A stretch of 64,000 nucleotides of DNA from Cyanoderma ruficeps. Lineage: Eukaryota > Chordata > Aves > Passeriformes > Timaliidae. The notes beneath the pieces are model-generated. The model made no database searches and was not told the DNA's origin. It saw nothing but the letters and a program-made list of their open reading frames with translations. This document shows positions 1 to 20,325 of the stretch, one piece after another (the stretch's first letter is position 1; every line of letters starts with the position of its first letter). A program made the position numbers and the translations under genes. The stretch lies in assembly GCA_008694505.1 (NCBI GenBank), contig VZDJ01007753.1:25564039-25628038 (forward strand). Direction: 5' to 3'.

Positions 1-1496
<1,496 letters not shown>

Positions 1497-2109
1497 TTAG
1501 AATAAGTGTTTCAACTCTCTTAATTTTAGTAAAGTCAATTTGCACAAACTCAGTAACACAATGAAATCCAAATACTGCTTGAGAATAACTTCACAACAGA
1601 AACTAGGACCTTTTAGCTCTTAGTGCTCCACCAAAGTACACTATTTCTCAAGCTTTTCTGCTTTAACTACCTTAAACTAGTTCAAGCCATTATGCATACT
1701 TACATTTACCCATCCTCAGTATTTACTATTTATGCTCTCTCTACAAAAAGGTCTATAAGGTCTTCTCTTACCACCCACAGCTTCACGAAACCCCTGGTTC
1801 TTAGATATTCCAGCTTACCAGGAAAGACAACCTCTATTCCAAACCTCAGATAGGGCAGATCTCCTTCTGCTACACCTAGCCAGGTAAAGGCACAGCTACA
1901 GGCTCTCTTAGAAAAAATATCAAGTCACCTTAGCATTAAGATAGTTCTCTAAAAGAGTGAGAAAAATAAAATATGTTTGCAATTGTTTAGGAAAATTATC
2001 CATTCCCGATTCGTATTCCAATGCCTTCTTTCTATGTAAACTGACCCAAAATTTTCACTGCATTTTTCATTCTCCCTCAAGGATTTAAATGAGAAAAGGA
2101 ATGAGAGGA

Positions 2110-2129
2110 TTTGACATCAAGATGTCAAA
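2110..2129. repeat. Short perfect palindrome
   Basis: TTTGACATC, then AA, then GATGTCAAA: two 9-bp arms with a 2-bp centre. It lies in HEATR5A intron 5, is followed by a run of A, and has no assigned role. Confidence 0.7.
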
Positions 2130-3156
2130 GAAAAAAAATTAAACAAAATCCCCTCAATATCAGCAGGTTATCAGACCCAAAGCACAAATTTCAGGACTAC
2201 AAATTTCTTTATGTACTGCTCCCTCCACCACTCCCCCAGCCCCTTCTAGTCCCCATCTAGCTTCTGCCCCACTTAGCTCTAACTTCTTTTTAACTAAAAA
2301 TAACTAAAATAAGGACAAAACTCCTTGAAATAGCCAACCAAATAATTTATAAGCTTCTTATATAACCTTAGCTTAGAGCCTTAGAAATAACAAGTACATT
2401 GCTTACATAGATTAAAGGAAACTAATGAGTCTATAAAGAGGTCAGAATTTTTTTTTTATTTTACTGAGAAAAGACAAGTACTGATTTTTTTTTCTGTAAC
2501 ACAGTAATTCTCTCCAAAAATTTCTGGGAGAAATACTTTATAAACCAAGACTTCAGATTCTACATTGCAAATACAAAGCCTCAGGTATTTTGAAAGACAG
2601 TAGATTGGGCTTAAAGGCATGAAATTTGGCATTCGCTGGTTGTTGCACTGAAGGTCTTCTCCGTTGCCATTAAAAGCAGCACAATCAGTCTGAATCACAC
2701 TTATTCTGCATCCTGTCATATCTTGCTTAGATTACGGTTAGGTATTTTAACTTGGGGCTTCTAAGACTAAAACCACTCAGACTGAATCACACGAAGTATT
2801 GGAGACAATAATTTTATTCCAGGTAACTTCAGCCAACTCAAGTACTGTCTGTCAAAAAAACCTGTTACATGGCTGTTATGGGAACAAAACTGTCTGCTAA
2901 TTTCTGCTTCTGATCATATTTATACTTCTAACCACTGACAACCCAGATGTTGCATCAATTACTGCAGAAAACCAATTGAAGGTCCCCTAAAACTTTTTAG
3001 TTTGACAGAGAGACTGCCTCAAATCTTAGTTATTTCTAAACTGCTTAAATAATCTTGCTTTTGAATTCCTGAAGTTACTAATCTCTCTCCATACAACAAC
3101 AATCTCACAGTGGAGAAAGTTTTACTAACTACTTCCCATTGTCCATTATTTTACAA

Positions 3157-3190
3157 AGATAGATAAATAGATAGACAGATAGATAGACAG
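3157..3190. repeat. GATA/GACA tetranucleotide microsatellite
   Basis: Interrupted tandem GATA, AATA and GACA tetramers (AGATAGATAAATAGATAGAC and onward) in HEATR5A intron 5, about 180 bp from the exon 5 donor. Its length is likely to vary between individuals. Confidence 0.85.
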
Positions 3191-3211
3191 AACCAAAGCC
3201 ACAGCATTTCA

Positions 3212-3541
<330 letters not shown>

Positions 3542-3776
3542 CTAGACAAAAAAAGGGAAATAAAAGTGTTTTGACATGGAAAAGCACTCAGTAAAAATTT
3601 TAGCTTTCTACATAATATACTGAGTTCTTCCTAACAAAATAAGCACCTTGCTCCATACCAAAATTACTTGAAATTTTTTTGCCAAGCTAATATCAAAGAA
3701 ACACAGATAAGCAAACAATATTTTTACTTCTGTGTTCATTAATCACTAAAACACAATTTTTTGTTTTAGGGAGCTA

Positions 3777-8652
<4,876 letters not shown>

Positions 8653-9032
8653 CTACCAAAACTAATTAATCAATTTTCTTCCTCATTAATATCTGGCAAA
8701 TTGGAAGTTGGAACACCTAAACAGGGAAAAAAAAGAGTTAATAAAAAGTCAACAATTATATCGTACACAATATTCATGCTTGACTTACTAAAATGAAAAT
8801 TTCAAAGGAAAGCCTAATATAAAAAAGGAAATTATGTCAGTTTTATTATGATGCATTTAGTAATACCAAATATTTTTGAAAATGAGATAATGGTATTGAT
8901 GTAATATGCCAGTTGAATTAAATATACTTCTGAATATACCAGGACTGATTTTCCTTCACCTTGTTTTGCATGAAGTGAGGTTTTTCAGTCCTTAATCATA
9001 TACTTGAAAGTAATGATCAACTGGCCTCAAAC

Positions 9033-9091
9033 AATGATTTTGTTATCAAGAACAAAGTCAAACATAATGATTTTGTTATCAAGAACAAAGT
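9033..9091. repeat. Tandem duplication, 33-bp period, two copies
   Basis: A 26-bp sequence beginning AATGATTTTGTTATCAAGAA occurs at 9033-9058 and again, identically, at 9066-9091. The 7 bp between the copies completes one 33-bp unit. The copies are identical, which suggests recent slippage duplication. Confidence 0.92.
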
Positions 9092-12000
9092 ACAGCAAAA
9101 GCTACAACCAACAATTAACAAACCCCTGTTAATTATATTCACAAATATAAATGCTGACAGATTATTCAAACACTTCAAGTATTCTCAGTGCCAAGCAAGG
9201 CATAAAAAGCCCGCAGAACTTCATTGCTGAGCAAACCTCTAATAATCTCTTTTGGAAAAAAAAACCCAAACCCAAAGTGAGAAGATGGTTTCAAAACTCA
9301 CAGTTCAAAAGAAGTTTTGTTTTACTTATGTCTCTCAGATTATCTCAGGAATTTCCACATCGTTGATAAGCAAACCAAAATGGAAAATACTTCTAATGAT
9401 ATTTTCCCCCACAATATCTAAATGCCACATAGCCTCAAAACACAAAACAGAATATTCTGTAGGCTTCACAAATAAAAACAGCCACGGAGATTCTGGTAAA
9501 ATGTCAACCATATTTTAAACTCCCAAGCAGGTTATCTTTTTCAGAGGTCACTAAGACTGCTGAATACAGTTTTTCCTATGCAGTAACACTATTATAGTGT
9601 AAAATGATCCCTCAGATAGTAGATGAGCAATATAAAGCATTAGTAAATAATTCAGAACTCAGGTCGTCATCCAACACAGAGCAGAAGGTTACCTTTACCA
9701 CTCTCTACACATTTTTATGTAAAATTTATTCACAAATAAAAAATTAGTCACATTTAATTTATTATAATGAACTGTCACTTCAAATCGACCTGAAATACCA
9801 AGCAGCCTGACGTGGCACCATACTATAAAATGGCAAGCAGATCTAAATATACATAGCACATTATACCTGTATTATACATATTTTGTCTGCCTAGGCACAT
9901 AGAAGTTCTCAATTTACCAGTTCTCACCCCTAGAACACTCATAGAATTTAGGTCTATCCTCACATTTTTTGAAACATACCAAAAAAAAGTAGGATTAAGT
10001 GTAGTTTCATCACTATGCAGCACGAAAATCACATGTATAGGTCACAAATGCTCCTCTTTTCCCCTCTCCCAAGGCCTGTTCTGAGGTCTACCATCTCTAA
10101 ACCACCTACTACCGCAGCAACTTATCCAATAACCATCTCAGGAATACAACTCACAGCTGTTTTCCTTAACTGAAAAGACGAGTTTTTTGCCAGACATTGG
10201 CACTTAACTTACCTGGAAGATAATTTCTCCTCATTGTAAAAACTGTCTCTCTGCTGTCCCAGGTTTTTGGATAAAGGATGTTAAGAACTCAATTTTCTAG
10301 GAAAATAATTAATACAAAGATCAATGTTAGGAATGAAAGCATCTAAGATACAAGTGTTTCTACAGAAAACAAGAATTCCAAAGTCTTGCAATACCAACAA
10401 TGTTTATTAAGTAATAGCTCACCAAAAAAAGACTAGACCTCCATGAATATTATTACCTCTTTATACGCTTCATTTAAATTTGGCAGACCCACCATATACA
10501 CCATACAACTGGGTTCAATTAACTACTGAAATCACCTTTCTCATTTATGTTTTGTTAACTCAGTTTAATTCTAAACCACTAAAAAGTAAGTTCAAACAGC
10601 ATCGCAACCATAACTATTTTCTAGAAAGATTATCCAACAACCAACAGAACTTGCAAAGGTGATTCAACTGTTCTGAAAAATAAATGTACAATACTATCAA
10701 TACAAGCCATGAGGACTATCAATCCATTCTCCTAGGCTCCAGATGTAGTTTTGATATTAAAATTCACAGGCAAAAACATTTCCTTTCAAGTCTCATTCAA
10801 CTTGAATTTGTTCTGGTAGGACATGAAATACAGCTTGCATGTTATTTTAAAAGCATTTACTTTTCATTCACTCTTCAAAAGACTGATGCTAAAAACAAAT
10901 CAAAAGTACATGTGGATATCAGAGTAATCCAAACTTTGTTTTGCCTGGTGAAGCAGTGTTCAGCCTACTAAAGAAAAGGTTCAAGATGACCTCACAGCCT
11001 TCAAAAGGGAAGGTTACCAAGAGGATGAAGATAGATTTTTTTACTTCAAAATTAAAACAATGAAGCTTCCTTCCTGATAGAAAAAAAAATATTTTCACTG
11101 TAAGGATTATTAGCCACTAGGACTGGTGTTGAAAAATTTCAGAACCTGCACCCTCAGGGGTTTCTAACACTTTACTGGACAAAGCCCTAAGCAACACCAT
11201 CTCAAGTTATTACTGTAACTTGTCTCGAAACATAACACTTCAATTGTATAAGCATGCATTTGCAAAGCCAATATAAGTTTATTTATTTATTTTTAGCCTA
11301 AATTAAAGAAAGAAAAAATGTTCTGGTGTAATTGCTGATCTTTATAATGAACACTTGCTAACATGGCCAGAAACACTCGCATTTCTCAAAGAAAAGACTA
11401 TTAGGACTGAATTACAAAGGCTGACTGCTTATTAAAGAGGAATTCGTTTTGTAAAAACAGAACTGTCCATGCAGAAAAAAAAATTTTAAAATCCCAGACC
11501 TGATTTTTCTACTGCTGATCAATAAGCAAACCTTGATTCCATGAACCTGCATAGAAAGCAGCATACTTCCTACCCTATGCAAAAAACTTATTCCAAACAC
11601 TTACAGAAGTTCCCTTCAATAAGCTGTAAGCCCGCACACCAGGGATATTTATGAAGTTTCAAAGTAATGATAGAAGAAGGGCACATGCATACAAACTTGG
11701 GAGAAGCAGGGCAAGAATGTAGGGCAATAAGTTCTCCTGCAGCAGAGAACAGAGCAAAAGGCACAGCGCTCCCAGTGCAAAGCTGAACACAAGCACAGAA
11801 CTTGGGGACGAGCTGCATTCGATTAATAATAAATGTGTCCTTGTTATGTATACAAGATGTTTCCAGGTAATTTCTAAGTGCAGAAGAAAACATCAAACCC
11901 AAAGCCACACTGTCCACACTGTCCAGAGCAGGGTGGGACGCTGCTCTAATTGGAGGCGTGGCACAGCCACTCTTCTGGGCTGGCCAAGCACCAGAGTGAA

Positions 12001-15000
12001 CGTTCTGTCAGCAACTGAAGCTGCTCGGCCTCAGCACCATTAAATCAATGCAAATACAACCCAAGCATGTAAAGATGCACCTCTATTTACAAGAAACCCA
12101 CGTTTAGAAATGCTGAATTACTTGACAGTGCTTTTCCCGGTGTTATAATTTTGATGCTTCTCAATATGAAAAAGAAATCTGGGAAAAAATGTGAAATTAA
12201 ATGAGATGTATACCATGCCATCAACCAAAATAAAAAGGCATACATGCCTGATGAAACCTTAATTTGCCAACCAACACGATGCACCATCCTTTTGGTTTTT
12301 TCTTTGGTAACTGAAGCAATTACAAGAGCTACTTTCCCATCAATACTACAAGAACAGATCAATCAAAAATCCCTCTTCTTTTTTTCGTGTGAGCTAAGTT
12401 TATTTTACATTTACACTATGCTACAAAACTGGCCCAAAGTTTATTGGCCAAGGCAGAAGTTGTTCCTACTTACTACTAAGAAAAAAACTTCATTTATCAA
12501 CTGCCAATTTGTCAAGCAGGATTGTTCAAAACTAGTTAGAAAAGAGCACAGAAAAGCTCTTGCAGCAAGCACTAGATGGAATGCCCCCCTGGAAATTGAA
12601 AGGAATACAGGGTGCATCAAGGACAAAAAGGCAACAGCAATTGTATTTTTGAAGTTTCTGACAAATCACAATGAGAAAAAAAGGGACCTGTAGTCTTTAA
12701 ATAAGAGGTGACTCATCCATGGTAAGACTGATCTGAGTAGCTGCCTTCAGCAACTATCCTTCAAAGATGAGAACCAACAGACCACCCATGATAGAGTTGT
12801 GATAGAGTAAAAAACCCAAATAGATCTGTTATGTGGATCAAGTTCATTCCTAGCTAGGTAATCTCCTCAGGCTTTAAGAGATGAGGGAGGCAGACTATAG
12901 ACTGCTGTATATCTTTCACATGGAAACCTAAGCCAAAATTATAACATTATCAACAAAAAAAGCTATGAGCAATAATGGCAACTTTATGAACTTCACTCTT
13001 CTTCTTCCTACCAACTCTTGGCATATTTTGCTTATGGACAAAAAAATAGGAAGTACCAAAAAACAGTAATCCTTAACAAAGCAGAGTCCTAACTGATTCC
13101 TCACTAAAAAAATCAGCCTTAGAATAAGGGTTCATTATTTCAATGAAGATTGACACAAGTAATGGAAACTACCACACAGACCAAGTTTGTACTTGTGAAT
13201 TTATTTCCTTTTAAATTTTTTCACATTTGATCTCTGTTCCAGCAGTTTGCCTCTCTTTGCCAGGAACAAGTGCTGCTGAAACAGAAATTTGATGAATCTC
13301 AGTTCTCTGAGCATGATGCTCAGGTGAGGATCTAATGCACAATCTAGATGAGGGTCTAAGTTCTTTACACCTACTTCGTAGTGAAGAAAATAAAGTGCCA
13401 TTTAACTTACCTTAATAATAATTATTTATATTTTTCTAATTTCAAAAGTATTAACATAATTCTGCACTAAATCTGACATAAGATAACAAACCTGTGGATT
13501 CAATTTTGTACCAATGACTAATCCAGCAGAGACCCAAGTACATAGTATTCCTCTAAGAAACTACTGCTGTTACTCATTGACAGTAATGAGTAACAGTAAA
13601 AAAAGAATAATGAATAATAAGATGAAAAATGACCAGTAATAATAACAAGCAGTGTTTTCATGACAGCTGCCATTGGGCTGCCTACACAGTCAAGGCCACA
13701 ACCATCCCTCTGCTGCAAAACAAGGCTGAAGCACATTTGCTAGCTTCAAGATGACCCTCACTGCACCGCAAGCAAATTTCAACTGACTTCAAATCTACGT
13801 TCTTTTCCTCAGAAAGCAAGATTTATTATCATCTGCCTAACAAGTGAACCAATACTCTAAGTGAAAGCCTTCCAGCCTGACACGTTTAATTCCAGCCATT
13901 AACAGCGGAGATCAATGTTACTCCTGCAGCACTGTTTAAAAGTTTAATGGGCTGATCGTTAGCAGCGCATCTGAGCTGACTGCACAGAGACGGTCAGACC
14001 TTTGTTACACCCTTGCACGTACCTGTTTAGTGTCTTCCAAACATAAACAAAAACTCCTGCCCAGCTCCCTTGGACTCACTTCTGACAAGAGAAACTGAGT
14101 ATGATGGTCTTAGCCAGCCAGGCAGAAAAACCTTAAAGGACCAGCTAAATGCAGCTACTAATGAATGAAACATTGACCAAAATCCAATAGTTACAGTGTA
14201 CTGTTAATGCTAGGAGGCAAAAATAAAGAGGTCCCCAGGTCTGGAGAAGGCAAAAAGTGCGGGTTAGAACTCCAGCAACCTCAAATGGGAGATATGACTG
14301 CCCAGGAAAATTATAGCACACATAGGAATAATCTGATTTAAATAAACAACAATTACAAAATCTCAGTAATTTCATAAGGAATAAAGAAGAACTAAAATTT
14401 CAGTTTAAATGAGTATGGAGTTTAGACACTGGAAATATATTGGAGTGGGAATATTCAACAGATAAATATGTTTATAATAACTGGAAAGACAGAGCAGCCT
14501 TTGTTTACCTACTGACTTCTACAAACTATTACCAACTCACAGAAGCAAAGTCTGCCTCAAAATCTTCAGTTAGAGAAGCAAAGCTAAAAAAAAGCATCAG
14601 CACTTCCACATCCTTTGTGTGGCAGGATCCCCACCATTCAGCCAGCTTGTACCTTTTCTCTATATACACAAGTTTTAAATATTTGTTCCACAGAGTTACA
14701 CGAAACAAGAGCAGGTAACTGGTGGTGCCAACATAACAGCCACCCACCCCTCTGTACATAAAATATGTTCAGTAGTGGTTATCACTCTTGGCCCTTCATT
14801 AAAAAAAAAAAAAGCTGGGAATTTCCTGTGCCCTTTTACTGCTTTCTTGTATGTATTTTTGAAGAAGCACACAAGCAAAAAGCAAATATAGGAATTGTCG
14901 GCACCAAGACAAGAAGAAGAGAGTGGAGGAAGAGATAAAGAGAAAGTTAACTCCCCTGCAGACTGTTTCTTTAGCAGAAGCACTTGCATGTTTGATTAAA

Positions 15001-15644
15001 TACTTCATGAAGAGCTTTAAGAACAACTTACAAAACCAGAGCCCAGTCTTTCAATGCATACACACACATACCTGAATTTGTCACTGATTGGTCTCATCAA
15101 TTTGAGCTAAATTCCCTTTGGCATCAAACTGACAAGTGCTTTTCATCCAAAATTAATGCAGAGCCATAAAAATGCCAGGTATTTTGTAATGTTATGTTAC
15201 ATTGGTCAGCAGTAGAGAAATTTGAAGCCAAGCACAGAGAAGATGGGACCAACAGTGACATTTGACAGCAGTTTGCAAGAAAAAGCCACAAGAGAAAGTC
15301 ATCACAAGACCACAACTCACAGCACACAGAAAAGAAAACCAGGCCACAGAGAAGGCTCAAAATTTTAATGCCTTTAAATCAAGCAGAACTGTAACTCGTA
15401 ATATCAGATTTTGAGTGCATTAGCATGTGAAAAACATGGCAAATAAACCTCATGGTTGAGTACTCCTATGTTTTATTGCATATTCTATGAGATAGTGGAA
15501 TTCAGTTTCTCTCACAAATATTCCTTTTTAAATAAAAATATGCACACATTTGCATCACATGCTTATGCCAAACAGCAAAAAGTAATGAAGAATCTGTCTG
15601 ACTGTGAACAACAAAAAATAACAGACGATTGCAGAACTGTGGGG

Positions 15645-15645
15645 N
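15645..15645. other. Ambiguous base (N)
   Basis: One of four isolated N characters in the window; the others are at 42238, 52150 and 59123. It follows GGGG and probably marks an unresolved base or a collapsed gap. Confidence 0.95.
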
Positions 15646-18600
15646 TTCCTCTAGCTATTGCTAAAGATTTCGGATTAGGACGACTTCCACTTGCATCATA
15701 TTTTTGTATGCAGTTATTCTACTTAGAAACATGACTCTGAAATCATAGATGTTGAAACAAGACACTTTTCTTTCAGTCTTTCCTCTTAATAGTGCTCTGG
15801 ATTAAGAAACTGGCCACAGGAATGCTATGTGTCTATTCTCTCACTGAAAATCTGGTAGCATTTATGCAGGGACTTGTTAAAGATGCAATCCAAGTGCATC
15901 TCCATATATTGCATGCTGCACACATGTAGGTCTTGCAGTGTTCTCACAGTGTTTCAGGCTGTACTAAAGAACAAATATCATGCAGCCCAAAGAGAATTCT
16001 TGTTAACTTCTTAGCTACTTCCATTTGTGTTGCAAAACAAAGGAGTTGTATTTTGATGTTTTGTGAACAATGATGCTCACACAAAGTACTTGTTTACTCC
16101 CACAGGAACAGTTCCAAATGACTGGTTTTCCTACCAAAGTGCTTATCAAATGTTATTGATTTCCAAGTTTTGGAGGAATTACTCTGTATCTGTATGAGAA
16201 ATAAAGCTTAAAGGCAACAAAGACTTATGTGAAATCTATCAGAATTCTTGCTCTGGGCTTCCTAGTTTTAAAAATGTTCACTCAAAGAATGTGACCACCC
16301 ACAGTCCTTACACACAACAGTGACATTGATAAGAACTACAACACAATATACATTTGCTGAAGTGTGAAAGAAACGACAAGACAATGTCTTCTAGGAATGC
16401 TGAAAGATTTCTGTGAAGTTTTGAGGACAAAGCTTGACATAATTGGAGAAAAATGCCCCGAACAAAGTGCCTGAAAATGTAATAGCTGTTCTAGCAATGC
16501 AAAATATTAAAGACTTGCTTTTTTAAAAAAAGACATTCACTCATCACGTTAAAAACTACACACATTTTGCTTTCATGTTTCTTATTATCACTTTAATTTT
16601 TATCTCCACATGAGAAGCATTATTCCAGGAAACTAAGAAACAGCAATATTCACTTACTGAGAAATATAAAGAGCCATTTCCTGATCTTCACCGCAGGCGC
16701 TACTGGCACATCCTGACCTCTCTGGCCCTCACAACTCTGGAATATATTTAGGTTTATTTCTGAAAGTTTCAGTCAAAAGATAAACTTGGTTCCATTATGG
16801 GGACCTCAAAACATTTTTTTGTTTACAGTCAACCACGCAAACTGCATATAAATAATTAACCAATGCTTCTAATAGTCAGAAAAACAGTATCATATCTGAT
16901 ACTGACAAAGTGCATTTAAAACATTTTCTTTTTCGCCAAAACTGGACTAAGTAAACTTCAAAAAGCAAAAACTATTTTCAGTCTGAATAAAAATGCATAG
17001 AATGCTTTGGGTTTGTTTCTTTGCAGATTTGAAACCTGGTGTGATAGCAAGGCAAGTGCATGAAAACCACAGAAGCATAAATATCCACCTACTAAAAATA
17101 ATATATAACAATTTCAATATAAGTCTGAATGTAGCTTTAGTCCTGAGAATGTTGTAGACAATATTGTTTCTCTAATATAAACAAAATATACCAAACTACG
17201 TAAGCTGACAGGGTGGGGTTTGTTGTTTGTTTGGGCTTTTTTTTGTCACAATGACAGAAGTTTCAGGAAACAAAATTATTCATTAAAATGTAAAATTGAC
17301 TTACAGTAGGTATATATATGTATATGGATTATTCAAAAAGAAGGTTGATTTTAGCTACCAATTTTCTGTTAAGGTAAATTCTGAATCCAGTCTAGCTTAG
17401 CATTAAATTAAGCCACAGGGAATTTTTGTTGAATATATACTCAAATCCCAGAAAAGGACACATTTTTTTCCTGAAAATCACCATTGTTTTTACTATGATT
17501 AGACTTCAACTGCACTGAAACACCAACACAGAAATTTAGCAGCAGCAGCAGAAGCCCTCACAGATGCAAGCTCTGCAGGAGACTTGTTTGGCAGATCAGA
17601 GATCACTATCCGGGCACAAATCACTGACATACCTCACTGCAATGGTTCATTCTCTAGGTATTTTATGTGGCTGTTCCCCAAAGAAAGCTCCAAAACAGCT
17701 CAAAAAATGTAACTGCCTAGAGGTTTCAAGCCTTTTTGGTCTGCGGTGTAGATATAGATGTACTGTGTGTCTTTTTAAAGGTTCTGCTACCTGAACTCAG
17801 TAAAAACCATATAGGTAAAAGCTGAATAGAAGAAACATCCCGCAATCTGAAAATGTTTTTGTGAGAAGGTGTTTCTTACCTCCTGCCTCATTAGGGTGTT
17901 CTGAATCTTAGAACAGAACATCATCCTGCACTGATTAATAAAGTTTTTGATGTGTTGGCATACAGCATGACAAACTAGTCAGTAAGTCAGATATTTTACT
18001 GACTACAAAAACAATCCTATGTTCAATACTCAAGCACACGTTTTCAATGTATAGCTAGACTTAGTGTAACAGTAAACTGGCTTCCTCCCTTACACCCCCT
18101 TTTCATTGTGTCAAACCATCAGAAAAAGAAATCCAAGCTCCATCCATCACACAACCAGACGTAATCTATCTTCTATGTCTCAAATGTTATTTCATACATG
18201 AATTGAGAATATTGCTACATATTCTGTAGCAAAACACTAAAGCATACACTATAGCTTGACTATTTCTGAAGACAGGGAAAATATTTCTGGTATGTGAGAC
18301 TAAAATAAACGTACAGCTCATGGTACAACTGCAAACACCTAATCCTACTAAATCAAACCCCAAACTCAAAGAATCACTACAATTAATTAATCCAAAATTC
18401 AAAATATATCAAATTTCACTTGCAAAAACACAGAGCTGGACTTAAACTTTTATCTGCCTTCTTCATCTCCTATCATCCTTCCACCTCTATCACAATAAAC
18501 TTCACTCTTAACTAAACTTACAACACCTATTACTTTCCCACATTCAAAAATGTCAACATTAATGCACTTTTACAGGTTTTCCGTCTCTGTGCAAGGTTTT

Positions 18601-18779
18601 TAGCAGTTATATGGTGTAAACTTAGTCGCTGTCATACAACCAGGAATTCAAACTGCAAAAGCTTACGGTAACATTTCCAGACATGAGAATGTCCAATATT
18701 ACTACCTCACCCCAAATATTCTTAAATTAACAAGGCTTATAAGAAAATATAAAACCAGACCCCAAAGTCACGGAACCTC

Positions 18780-19660
18780 GGTGCAAGCGAACGCCAAACC
18801 CGTGCCCGCAGCCTCAGGGTCCGTGTGGCCCCGCAGCAGGCACACACACACACCCACTCACCCACGCTGGCTCACCCCGAGCCCGGCGGCACGGCCGCTC
18901 CGCCGCCGCCCCGTGACACCCGGGCGGCGCCCGGCTTGCCGCCCCCGCTCCGCTGCCCTCCCCTCCCTCACGGGGCTCAGAGCTGCCCCGCAGCCCCGGG
19001 GAACGGGACGCCACCGCACGGGCTGGGCTGGGCTGCAGGAGCCCGGGAGGCGCCCGGCCGCCGGCTTTAGAGCTGGTTGTGTGTGTGTCACCCACCGACC
19101 CACCTGGCGGCTCCGGGGGTGATCCAGCACTTTTCGGGCGCAGGCCTCGGGCAAGCACAGCCCCGCAGGACTCCCAGCTCTGCTCGCTCCTGCTGCCCCT
19201 TCACACAGCCCCTGCTGCCCCTGGCCTCCCTCAGCCCGCGATACTTGCCGGCCGAGCGCTCCCGCGCCGCTCTGCGGGCTCGGCCCCGTCCGTCCGCCCG
19301 CCCTCCTCCAGCGCGGGGGGGCGGCGGGTCCTGCGCCCGAGCTGCCGCCGCTGCCGCCGCCCGCCGGCGGGGAGGGGGGAGGAAGGGGAGGAGGAGGAGT
19401 ATGAGGGCGACTCCGGTGCTCAGGACTGTGCAATCGGGCCCGGAGCCATCGAGCGCCCGCGGCGGCCGAGAGGAGGGCGGGAGCGGCCCGGGGAGCGCGC
19501 AGCCCGGGAGGAGGTGTCGCGGCGCCGGAGGGGACGGAATCACCGCCCCGGGGGCGCTCCGAGGCTCCGCAGCCTCCGGGGCCGTGAGCGACTGTGCGCT
19601 ACGGGGGCGCAGCCGGGAGCTCGCACTCAGCGCTGCCCCACCAAAACCAGCAACAAAAGG
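18780..19660 (-). promoter_or_regulatory. HEATR5A: CpG island, probable HEATR5A promoter
   Basis: The sequence changes abruptly from AT-rich to very GC- and CpG-rich from about 18780 to 19660, with the densest part at 18890-19620. HEATR5A is transcribed leftward and its coding starts at 8595, so this island is the natural promoter and non-coding first exon. Possible minus-strand donors include GTGG|GTGAGT at 18861-18856. Several overlapping open frames of 110-215 residues on both strands are what GC-rich sequence yields by chance. The exact start site is not determined, and divergent transcription to the right is possible. Confidence 0.8.
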
Positions 19661-20325
19661 TCCCTCTTGGTGATGCTTTGTGAAGGTAGCTCAGCTGGCA
19701 CTGCTGGGACTTGTACCTGTCTGTGACCAGCGTCTTCCATGGCTTCTGATTTCCACTCCACTCCTCCGGCATCCACGCCCGTATTTCCCTGGGAGGGCCC
19801 CTAGGCACTGCACAGGACAGTAACAGGAACACGCCCTTTATAGTAAGCGTTTGTCAATCCTAACGTTTGCAGAAGTTGTTACTCCTGGGTTTCATCAGTG
19901 TAAGCTGCGATCCCAAATCGATATGGAATCCCAAGTCAAGGAGTAATTCTGTGTCTTACAGACAAGGTCAGCTGAAACGCCTCCAGGAATTTCACTTCGT
20001 TTCTCCTACTGCATAGGTGCTCCAGCTGGAGGACGTTGCTTTGTCATTAGGAATTCTTTCCACCCTTCCAAATTTTCATTAGCAAACTCATGGGTCATGA
20101 GAATATGTCTATTGGAGGAATTTTCTTTAATGTATTCTGTGATCAGTTTAAGTTCTATCTTAATAAGAGGAAAGTACATGTCTCTCAATCATTTTTTAGT
20201 TTTAAACCAAGAATAATCTTTTTGTAGTTTTCCAGCTGATGCCCAGCCATGTTTGGAATCTGGTACCAGTAAGTCTCTCCACAAGCCTGTGTTTTCTGGG
20301 ACTATCTTTTAACTTGTGCAATCAG

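Noticed and set aside
12244..12693. 149-codon plus-strand open frame
   Set aside because: The residues show no recognisable family, codon use follows AT-rich intron composition, and it lies within the HEATR5A 5' intron.
15456..15734. Kinase-like string IAKDFGLGRL in a plus-strand frame
   Set aside because: There is no surrounding kinase subdomain, no splice signals at sensible positions, and the frame spans an N. I treat it as coincidence.
19079..19726. 215- and 198-codon overlapping plus-strand frames in the HEATR5A island
   Set aside because: They are Arg/Pro/Gly/Ala-rich and overlap in several phases, with minus-strand frames over the same DNA. This is typical of CpG islands. No domain is visible.
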